From a virus: 52,520 bases of DNA. Position 1 is the first letter of the stretch. Every line of letters begins with the position of its first letter. Position numbers and translations under genes: made by a program. The notes below the pieces were generated by a model. It did not search any database. It saw nothing but the letters and a program-made list of their open reading frames with translations, and had not been told where the DNA came from. This document shows, in pieces, positions 47,457 to 52,520 of the stretch. The stretch is taken from positions 1-52,520 of IMG/VR virus record IMGVR_UViG_3300006108_000018; one strand, written 5' to 3'.

Positions 47457-47485
47457 ATTATACTACAAATAGAAAAGTTTGTCAA
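47457..47485 (-). promoter_or_regulatory. Consensus sigma-70 promoter of the 374-aa gene
   Basis: On the minus strand TTGACA (47480-47485) and TATAAT (47457-47462) are separated by 17 bases. Its -35 box directly abuts a plus-strand late promoter at 47486-47493. Confidence 0.88.
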
Positions 47486-47493
47486 TATAAATA
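47486..47493 (+). promoter_or_regulatory. T4-type late promoter of the GIY-YIG gene
   Basis: TATAAATA on the plus strand, 61 bases before the ATG at 47554. It begins a leader that is conserved at 51916-51984. Confidence 0.8.
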
Positions 47494-47498
47494 TAATA

Positions 47499-47526
47499 TC
47501 CATCGCGGTACTGCAATACCCATGGA
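47499..47526 (+). promoter_or_regulatory. Leader hairpin, copy 1
   Basis: Outer stem TCCAT/ATGGA (47499-47503 with 47522-47526), inner stem GGTA/TACC (47507-47510 with 47517-47520) and loop CTGCAA. It lies at the predicted 5' end of the late transcript. Copy 2 at 51928-51957 has a compensatory pair change (A-T to G-C), which supports an RNA structure. Confidence 0.75.
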
Positions 47527-47553
47527 CTCTATGCTCAAACAGGAGAACACAGC

Positions 47554-48081
47554 ATGACTATTTACCTCTACAAGAAAACTCATAACAAGACGGGATTAAA
47601 ATATCTCGGTAAAACTGTATCATCTAATCCTCATAAGTATCGTGGATCTGGAAAAATATGGTCTTTACATATTAAAAAACATGGTTATGACGTTACTACC
47701 GAGATACTATTTGAGACAGAAGATAAAGACTTATTAAGAGATGTAGGTCTTCACTATTCAAAACTATGGAATGTCGTAGAATCTAAAGATTGGGCCAACT
47801 TAACAGAAGAAAATGGTGATGGTGGTTCAAATGGTTATAATGCAGAAGCTAATAAAAGAAATGCTGTTCTCGGCGCTTATGCAAAAGCCAAAAAGAACTA
47901 TCCGGTATGGAATAAAGGTTTAAAGACCGGTCCTAAATCTAGAGATATAGTAGAAAATTGGCGTAGTAAAGTAGTTGGTAGAGGTTGGTGGAATAATGGT
48001 GCCAAAGAAGTAAAATCTATAGACTGCCCTGGCACCAATTTTGTCAGAGGTAGAATTAAGCGGCGGCCGCATAATCCATAG
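47554..48081 (+). CDS. GIY-YIG homing endonuclease (Seg-like), 175 aa
   Basis: The N-terminus (IYLYKKTHNKTGLKYLGKT) contains the two landmark strands of the GIY-YIG nuclease fold (IYLYK and KYLGKT), followed by HKYRGSGKIWSLHIKKHGYDVTTEILFE and a C-terminal region typical of phage Seg-type enzymes (NLTEENGDGGSNGYN, DCPGTNFVRGR). It is AT-rich and transcribed against its neighbours. It starts after AGGAGA and overlaps the end of the convergent DUF932 gene by 26 bases. It shares its promoter-leader with the gene at 51985. Confidence 0.88.
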   Translation: MTIYLYKKTHNKTGLKYLGKTVSSNPHKYRGSGKIWSLHIKKHGYDVTTEILFETEDKDLLRDVGLHYSKLWNVVESKDWANLTEENGDGGSNGYNAEANKRNAVLGAYAKAKKNYPVWNKGLKTGPKSRDIVENWRSKVVGRGWWNNGAKEVKSIDCPGTNFVRGRIKRRPHNP

Positions 48082-49012
48082 CTAGTTCTAAAGCTTTAAG
48101 CTTTAAATTTTTATTTGTACCATACCAAGCCGATGTTAATCTAGAATCAGCAGAACGACCCATCGTATGATCGGTCATGTACGTAACTGCATTAACTGCG
48201 CTCCACCAGCTACCCTCAGCATACTCAGCTCCGGGCTGCTCATGAACAATTGATAGTGCACGTGAAGCGTTACGAGAAAGATCTTTCTTATTCTCATTTG
48301 ATCCACCAACAGGGAACAGGCGTTGGAAGTACTCGACGAGTGACTCCTCCTTGTACATCTTCTCACCAAGGAACTGAGCCATCTCCTTGTATTGAGCCAG
48401 CTTGTCCTTAGCTACGCCGAGCATGATCTTGACGTTGTCCGCGTCGAACTGCTTGCGATGAGAGATCTTTGCCATTCTCTCGACTGATGAGCTAAGAGAC
48501 AGAGATAGAGTGTTGTTGCATACAACGCGGATAGGAGTGAAGCGAACATCTGTAGAGAACCCGTACTTGTGGAAGTTAGAGAATAGGAGGTAGGAGTCGA
48601 TCTTGTCGCCCTTGAACAGCTCGAAGGAGTCGTTCACCTTGGCGAGGGCCCAGACGATCTGGCCGTTCTTGAGAGAACCGGCCGTGTGCATCTGCATCTC
48701 ACCTGCGGCGATGAAGTCGTTGAAGAACTCAAAGGCCTCTAGGTTCTGCACTGGGTTCCAGTCGTCAGACACGATGTCAAGGATCTTGGAGTCAGAGGAG
48801 CGAACTAGAGCGGCGCGAGGTAGCTCTACTAGGTCTTCTTTAACGAGAGCGAAAGTCGGGGTCTTCTCGACTGTCCAATTTAGACCAGCCTCGTCCAGCA
48901 TCTGGAGTGGTGTGAGGTCTGGGGATACCTGCTTGCCGAGGCCGTGCCACGGAACGTCACCTGCGTAAGCCATCTGAGCCACGCCATTCACAAACTCAAT
49001 TTCATGTGCCAT
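48056..49012 (-). CDS. DUF932 family protein, 318 aa
   Basis: The N-terminus (MAYAGDVPWHGLGKQV) is the signature of the DUF932 family (TIGR03299-like, found in phages and plasmids), followed by FNDFIAAGEMQMHTAGSLKNGQIVWALAKVNDSF, IDSYLLFSNFHKYGFSTDVRFTPIRVVCNNTLSLSL and YTMTDHTMGRSADSRLTSAWYG-type landmarks. The function is unknown. It has its own promoter at 49047-49075. Its end overlaps the GIY-YIG gene, possibly because that gene was inserted there. Confidence 0.88.
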   Translation of the reverse strand: MAHEIEFVNGVAQMAYAGDVPWHGLGKQVSPDLTPLQMLDEAGLNWTVEKTPTFALVKEDLVELPRAALVRSSDSKILDIVSDDWNPVQNLEAFEFFNDFIAAGEMQMHTAGSLKNGQIVWALAKVNDSFELFKGDKIDSYLLFSNFHKYGFSTDVRFTPIRVVCNNTLSLSLSSSVERMAKISHRKQFDADNVKIMLGVAKDKLAQYKEMAQFLGEKMYKEESLVEYFQRLFPVGGSNENKKDLSRNASRALSIVHEQPGAEYAEGSWWSAVNAVTYMTDHTMGRSADSRLTSAWYGTNKNLKLKALELAMDYAAAA

Positions 49013-49046
49013 ACTACTTCTCCATCAGGTCAATCATTATGAGAGT

Positions 49047-49075
49047 ATATTATCACAGTTTTGATGAAGTGTCAA
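49047..49075 (-). promoter_or_regulatory. Sigma-70 promoter of the DUF932 gene
   Basis: On the minus strand TTGACA (49070-49075) is followed after 17 bases by TAATAT (49047-49052), 35 bases before the start. It overlaps the 3' end of the S74 fibre gene. Confidence 0.72.
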
Positions 49076-50541
49076 CTCTTTAATTTATCGATCTTAGAGT
49101 CTAGTTCTTTAATAGCTTCGATGAGTAGGGGGACGAGCTTGTCATAGTCAACTGTTAAAAACTCTGAGTTAGCCGGCGACGGCATCACGGCCTCGGGGAG
49201 TACTTCCTTGACCTCTTGAGCGGAGACACCTACTCTCTGAGAGTCGTTACATGCTATGGAGCTCTCTAGAGCCAGCCTGTTTGGCCTGTATATAAACCCA
49301 CTGAGAGCTTTTACCTTACTGAGAGCGTCGGTGATGTTTCCTAGCTTGTCTTTTAGTCTCTCGTCTGAGTAGGCAGACACCACATCGCCGGTGCAGTTGA
49401 GTGCCGTGGCTGTGACTGTGACCGCGGTGAGTGTAGCACCTACGGAGCCTCCGGTACCTAGCCCTCTGATGTTGAGAGTCATGTTGGCGCCGTTGCTCCC
49501 GTACGTGTCGCAGAGATTCATGTAATAGATGTTATTAGCGGCTCCAGACAGGTATGGTATGAAGTTGATCTCACCACCACCAAAGCTCGACTGTCTAACG
49601 ACGCTGTTGTTGGCATTTACAGTTATATAGCCGTTGACGTTGATCGTTCCATTAGAGTATACGTTGACTACGGTAGTGTTACTCGTTACTGTAACGTTTC
49701 CGTTGAATGTGATTGCGTTGCTGAATGTCTGAGTGTTAGACCAAGTGTATGAGTTGAGGGCTATATTAGCCCAGTAGACGTAGGACCCGCCAGAAGTTAG
49801 TATCTGCCCGACAGTGCCCGTTGAGTTGTTGACGTACAGGCCGGCCGCGAGCGATACGGTGTTGCCAAAGCCGACTGTGTTAGAGAAGGTGTACTGCGCG
49901 AAAGTATTAAGACCACTCATGCCGGTGGCCGTAGACCAGTATACCCCAGACCCGTTAGAGATGAGAGTCTGACCGATCGTCCCTGGAGACCCGTTGGCTA
50001 TCAGTGCGCCGGTGCTGAACACTAAGTTGCCGCTGTGCGTTATTATACCACCGACGGTGTAGCTGCCAGAAGTATTGACGTACGCAGTGTAGGGCGCTCC
50101 ACCTAGGTAGGAAGCGTTGTTCGCCGTTATGGTGGAGATATAAGCCGCGTTGACGTAAGTGCCCGTGGTGTTCGCCACGATGCCGGTGTTCGCGAGCACA
50201 GACACGGCACCGGTGGTGGTGATCGGGCCGCCAGTCAGACCGGCTCCCGTTCCAACGCCAGTAACGCCGACGGTGCCGCTGACTGAAGCCGTAGTCCAGT
50301 TGCCGTTGGCGTTCAAGAAGTAGACGCCACTCAGAGACTGTACCGTGTTTGGCGACTTGATAGTTATGCCGACGGTAGAGTTCTGAATGGCGATGGATGT
50401 GGTGTTGATGCTTACGTTAACGCCGTAAGTTACGTTGGCCACTGAGACTCCAGGAGCAGGAGTGTATACGTCCTGGTTTGTGAAGCTGTATGTGGATATT
50501 ACATTATTAGGATCAATGAAGGTAAAGTTATTGGACATCAA
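49072..50541 (-). CDS. Tail fibre with C-terminal S74 self-cleaving chaperone, 489 aa
   Basis: Residues 1-390 are beta-rich fibre sequence with the modules seen in the main fibre array (GSPGTIGQTLISNGSGVYWS, TFAQYTFSNT). Residues about 390-489 match the Peptidase_S74 intramolecular chaperone: SDERLKDKLGNI, then ALESSIACNDSQRVGVSAQEVKEVLPEAV and DYDKLVPLLIEAIKELDSKI. In this family Ser (here S392) starts cleavage before Asp, releasing the trimerised fibre. It lies far from the other fibre genes, among small hypothetical genes. No consensus late promoter is seen. Confidence 0.9.
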   Translation of the reverse strand: MMSNNFTFIDPNNVISTYSFTNQDVYTPAPGVSVANVTYGVNVSINTTSIAIQNSTVGITIKSPNTVQSLSGVYFLNANGNWTTASVSGTVGVTGVGTGAGLTGGPITTTGAVSVLANTGIVANTTGTYVNAAYISTITANNASYLGGAPYTAYVNTSGSYTVGGIITHSGNLVFSTGALIANGSPGTIGQTLISNGSGVYWSTATGMSGLNTFAQYTFSNTVGFGNTVSLAAGLYVNNSTGTVGQILTSGGSYVYWANIALNSYTWSNTQTFSNAITFNGNVTVTSNTTVVNVYSNGTINVNGYITVNANNSVVRQSSFGGGEINFIPYLSGAANNIYYMNLCDTYGSNGANMTLNIRGLGTGGSVGATLTAVTVTATALNCTGDVVSAYSDERLKDKLGNITDALSKVKALSGFIYRPNRLALESSIACNDSQRVGVSAQEVKEVLPEAVMPSPANSEFLTVDYDKLVPLLIEAIKELDSKIDKLKS

Positions 50542-50580
50542 GAGCTCTCGGTGACTTTACCTTATTTAGGCAAAGAGAGC

Positions 50581-50781
50581 TTAAGCAGTGATCACTGCCT
50601 TGTGACCAAACTTGAAGCCGCTAATCCACTCTTCTTGACGATACATCTCAGACTGTACCAACTTGCTGTTGGTCTGGTCCACCGTCTTGAAGTCGTAAGG
50701 ACAGTCGTTGATAGAGCCACCCTCCTCGTAGTGCTCGCGACCCTCTTCGAAGAACTGATTAGTGTACTGCCATTCGCCCAT
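50581..50781 (-). CDS. Rmf-like small protein, 66 aa
   Basis: The pattern FFEEGREHYEEGGSINDCPYDF ... YRQEEWISGFKFG resembles the ribosome modulation factor-like fold (EG..A...G....CPY....R..WL.GW) found in many short proteins of alphaproteobacteria and their phages. This is a pattern match only. It lies 40 bases after the S74 fibre gene start and is followed closely by the 67-aa gene, so it is part of a chain of small genes. Confidence 0.55.
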   Translation of the reverse strand: MGEWQYTNQFFEEGREHYEEGGSINDCPYDFKTVDQTNSKLVQSEMYRQEEWISGFKFGHKAVITA

Positions 50782-50785
50782 CTCT

Positions 50786-50989
50786 CTATTCCTCTGTTAG
50801 ACTCTTCTTCTTTCTGTCCACACCCACGAAGTTCTCAGGGTGCTTTAGTATCTCTGCTAAGAACTCTACAAACTCTAGTAGGTCTTCCTTATTATAGCGG
50901 GCTCCGATCTTCTCTTCACGGAGATAGGCCGTGATGAGGCAGTAAGCTTCGTTCGCGGCCGGATAGTTCAGTTTGTCTCCTACTAGCAT
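50786..50989 (-). CDS. Small helical protein, 67 aa
   Basis: A soluble, charged protein starting MLVGDKLNYPAANEAYCLITAYL, with a helical, acidic middle and a basic tail (VDRKKKSLTEE). The AAGGAG site lies in the 3' end of the preceding 58-aa gene. The function is unknown. Confidence 0.6.
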   Translation of the reverse strand: MLVGDKLNYPAANEAYCLITAYLREEKIGARYNKEDLLEFVEFLAEILKHPENFVGVDRKKKSLTEE

Positions 50990-50992
50990 GTA

Positions 50993-51169
50993 TCACTCCT
51001 TAAAAAAATATCTGTGCAGCTCTGCTACTATATATGATACTACTACTCCGACAGAAGCGCCGAGCGCGCCGGTGAACAGTAGCTGAACTGGAATGGGACA
51101 GTCTTCATCAAAGTACAGTGTGGGCATGGTGTCCCATAGCGCGCCCACGAACTCGGCCTGTATTACCAT
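50993..51169 (-). CDS. Small membrane protein, 58 aa
   Basis: The frame begins with ATG after AAGGAA and reads MVIQAEFVGALWDTMPTLYF, then one hydrophobic segment (LLFTGALGASVGVVVSYIVA, residues 30-49) and a short charged tail. It ends 4 bases before the start of the 67-aa gene. A GATAAATA element at 51196-51203, close to the late consensus, lies 27 bases upstream. The function is unknown. Confidence 0.6.
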   Translation of the reverse strand: MVIQAEFVGALWDTMPTLYFDEDCPIPVQLLFTGALGASVGVVVSYIVAELHRYFFKE

Positions 51170-51233
51170 ACACTTTCCTTACGCTGTTGATTAAATATTT
51201 ATCACCGCATCGTAAGGACTATTAATTAGTCTC

Positions 51234-51539
51234 TTATTTCCTCATGTAGTAGTTGTAGTTGTCCACTAAGTTTCTCAGCGACTTCTCAAGTCCCTCGTAC
51301 GCGTCGCGGTCCATGATCGCGACTAGCACGTCGGTGTAGTCCTCTGGCTCAAGAAATCTCTTGCAGAGCTCGAGATAGTCGAACCCAGTCTCGGGAGGGT
51401 GAACCTTCACCCCGTCGACCTCGTACGGCCAGTCCTCTGGAAACTCTTCTTCCTGCTTAGGAGCGAGCTGAGTACTGGTCGCTACGTTGTCAAGGTTGAT
51501 TCGCTGACGCGAGGGGAAAGCTATAATCTCGGCTGACAT
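51234..51539 (-). CDS. Acidic unknown protein, 101 aa
   Basis: The N-terminus is short and basic (MSAEIIAFPSRQRINL), followed by a flexible acidic linker and an ordered part (FDYLELCKRFLEPEDYTDVLVAIMDRDAYEGLEKSLRNLVDNY). The start overlaps the stop of the 54-aa gene (TAATG). No family is recognised. Confidence 0.6.
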   Translation of the reverse strand: MSAEIIAFPSRQRINLDNVATSTQLAPKQEEEFPEDWPYEVDGVKVHPPETGFDYLELCKRFLEPEDYTDVLVAIMDRDAYEGLEKSLRNLVDNYNYYMRK

Positions 51540-51703
51540 TATTTTTCCTCGACGATTGGACGCCCGATTAGGATGTACTGCTTGAGCTCGTTCAAGAACA
51601 TGATGGCCTCGTTCATGCTCTCGAACTTCTGTCGGCGCTCTACGATGAAGCCGTCTTCACTCTTAACAGAATAAGTGACGCGAATAGACTTACGATATCT
51701 CAT
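51539..51703 (-). CDS. Small protein, 54 aa
   Basis: ATG preceded by GGAGG; reads MRYRKSIRVTYSVKSEDGFI then VERRQKFESMNEAIMFLNEL and a short end. The strand-strand-helix pattern is that of a small alpha/beta protein. It overlaps the 101-aa gene by 1 base. The function is unknown. Confidence 0.6.
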   Translation of the reverse strand: MRYRKSIRVTYSVKSEDGFIVERRQKFESMNEAIMFLNELKQYILIGRPIVEEK

Positions 51704-51735
51704 ATCATCCTCCATCGTTGAGCTTTCAGTATTTA

Positions 51736-51891
51736 TTAGCGATTATCTAGCTTAGTGCCGATGCTGAGCAGCGCGCAGAGGATGGCGAAGAGCATGTCGT
51801 ACTCCGCCATCGCCATGTTGTTCATGAAAGCAAAATATCCAGACAAGGATATAAAGATCATGCAGATTATTTCCCAACCAACTGAAACCAT
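51736..51891 (-). CDS. Small membrane protein, 51 aa
   Basis: The ATG at 51891 follows GGAGG, whereas the frame open to 51981 lacks a ribosome-binding site. The sequence (MVSVGWEIICMIFISLSGYF, then MNNMAMAEYDMLFAILCALLSIG) contains two hydrophobic segments separated by a short polar turn, so it may cross the membrane twice. The function is unknown. Confidence 0.55.
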   Translation of the reverse strand: MVSVGWEIICMIFISLSGYFAFMNNMAMAEYDMLFAILCALLSIGTKLDNR

Positions 51892-51915
51892 TATGCAGCC
51901 TCCATTACTTTGTTG

Positions 51916-51923
51916 TATAAATA
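51916..51923 (+). promoter_or_regulatory. T4-type late promoter of the NUMOD3 gene
   Basis: TATAAATA on the plus strand, 61 bases before the ATG at 51985, in the same position relative to the leader as at 47486-47493. Confidence 0.8.
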
Positions 51924-51927
51924 TATT

Positions 51928-51957
51928 GTCCGTCGCGGTACGCCAATACCCACGGAC
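51928..51957 (+). promoter_or_regulatory. Leader hairpin, copy 2
   Basis: Outer stem GTCCGT/ACGGAC (51928-51933 with 51952-51957), inner stem GGTA/TACC (51937-51940 with 51947-51950) and loop CGCCAA. It is the partner of 47499-47526. The rest of the leader (GGACTCTATG and the GGAGA-CACAGC-ATG site) is conserved as well. Confidence 0.75.
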
Positions 51958-51984
51958 TCTATGATCCAACAAGGAGACCACAGC

Positions 51985-52434
51985 ATGGATATTTACGATC
52001 CCATTGGGAAAGCACTAGGCTTATCACCACTAGAATTTGATTATGGACTACCAGATATAGTTCCTTTCTCAGAGCCATTTTCCGGTGAAGCTCATATAAG
52101 ATATGGTCAAAAGCACACCGAAGAAAGTCGTCATCTAATGTCCCTCGCTAATAAGAAGAGGATAGAAGAAGGCAGACATCATTTTGGCAAAGAACATACT
52201 CAGCGTCAGCTTAAAGATGGTAGACATCCTTTCTCTAATAAAGAGAATCAAATTATAGGTGGACGTAAGTCCGGAAGTCTTCCAAGATCCCCAGCGCAAC
52301 TTGAGCAGCTGCGTAAACACAATGCAGAGCTTGCTAAAAGAAAATCTACATGTCCTCACTGTAGAAAGACAGGGCAAATAAGCATTATGCAGCGCTGGCA
52401 TTTTGATCGATGCAAACATCGTTCACTTCCTTAA
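51985..52434 (+). CDS. NUMOD3-type homing-endonuclease-like protein, 149 aa, no nuclease domain seen
   Basis: The ATG at 51985 follows AAGGAGA. The centre (RYGQKHTEESRHLMSLANKKR) has the NUMOD3 pattern of homing endonuclease DNA-binding modules, repeated more weakly as FGKEHTQRQLKDGRHPFSNK. The C-terminus (CPHCRKTGQISIMQRWHFDRCKHR) is a zinc-finger-like end typical of these proteins. The first 40 residues (MDIYDPIGKALGLSPLEFDY) do not show GIY-YIG or HNH residues, so it may be a truncated endonuclease or a DNA-binding remnant. It is transcribed against its neighbours. Confidence 0.75.
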   Translation: MDIYDPIGKALGLSPLEFDYGLPDIVPFSEPFSGEAHIRYGQKHTEESRHLMSLANKKRIEEGRHHFGKEHTQRQLKDGRHPFSNKENQIIGGRKSGSLPRSPAQLEQLRKHNAELAKRKSTCPHCRKTGQISIMQRWHFDRCKHRSLP

Positions 52435-52519
52435 CATGAGAACAATACTTACGATAAGACCAACCAGTGCAGTCACAGGAAAGACGCCCAGCAGTATCCA
52501 GTGAGACTGTGTACTGTTT
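52385..52519 (-). CDS. Possible SWIM zinc-finger protein, C-terminal part, cut by window edge
   Basis: One minus-strand frame reads YTVSLDTAGRLSCDCTGW then SYRKYCSHVKEVNDVC, which has the SWIM spacing CxC ... CxH (CDC, 8 residues, CSH). It runs to a TAA at 52385-52387 and overlaps the NUMOD3 gene by 50 bases. An alternative frame encodes a membrane-like end (HWILLGVFPVTALVGLIVSI...) stopping at 52423. The start lies outside the window, so the choice is uncertain. Confidence 0.45.
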   Translation of the reverse strand, partial: KQYTVSLDTAGRLSCDCTGWSYRKYCSHVKEVNDVCIDQNASAA

Positions 52520-52520
52520 G

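Noticed and set aside
1-52520. Insertion sequences, integrase or attachment sites
   Set aside because: No transposase, integrase or terminal inverted repeats were recognised; the only mobile genes are homing-endonuclease types.

Overview
The window is part of the genome of a T4-superfamily contractile-tailed phage (myovirus). It holds recognisable T4-type baseplate genes (gp48, gp53, gp27, gp5, gp25, gp6, gp7, gp8), the head-completion protein gp4, hub proteins, ssDNA-binding gp32, helicase loader gp59 and late coactivator gp33. T4-type late promoters (TATAAATA) lie in front of many transcription units. The host is probably an alphaproteobacterium. The best evidence is a circularly permuted, two-piece tmRNA gene of the alphaproteobacterial kind at about 44765-45027; an exported L,D-transpeptidase of a type common in rhizobia also fits. 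The large structural proteins resemble those of T4-like cyanophages and of the rhizobial M12 group. That placement is inference.

Layout. 1-22672 (all minus strand) is a long array of adhesion and tail-fibre-like genes plus very large virion proteins, with an AT-rich cassette near 6295-8750 that looks recently exchanged. 22688-34971 (minus) is the baseplate operon read as gp48, gp53, gp27, gp5 (OB part), a separately encoded spike, gp25, gp6, gp7, gp8. From 35029 to 40189 a divergent plus-strand operon encodes gp4, an unassigned virion protein, a tail-tube-fold protein, gp26 with a -1 frameshift extension, and a protein carrying two peptidoglycan hydrolase domains. A strong hairpin terminator at 40195-40212 separates it from the convergent gp32 gene. 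40222-43896 (minus) carries gp32, gp59, a zinc peptidase, gp33, two small genes, the L,D-transpeptidase and an unknown protein. 43896-45188 is an HNH homing endonuclease, tRNA-Arg(UCU), a 48-aa basic protein, the tmRNA and a 38-aa lipoprotein. 45185-52520 holds small unknown genes, a DUF932-type protein, an S74 self-cleaving fibre and two plus-strand homing-endonuclease-type genes.

How it works together. The baseplate, hub, spike and fibre genes build the infection apparatus; the hydrolases would open the wall. gp32 and gp59 serve replication, and gp33 activates late promoters of which many copies are visible here. The tRNA and tmRNA modify host translation; the tmRNA has its own late promoter. 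Most notable: the two-piece phage tmRNA with its tag ANDNAPFEIALAA; a T-TTT-TTT slippery site joining gp26 to a gp51-position reading frame; a conserved late-promoter plus hairpin leader, with compensatory base changes, in front of two unrelated homing-endonuclease genes; a gp5 split into two genes with the lysozyme moved elsewhere; and a phage L,D-transpeptidase. All coordinates and motifs were read by eye; no database search was possible.
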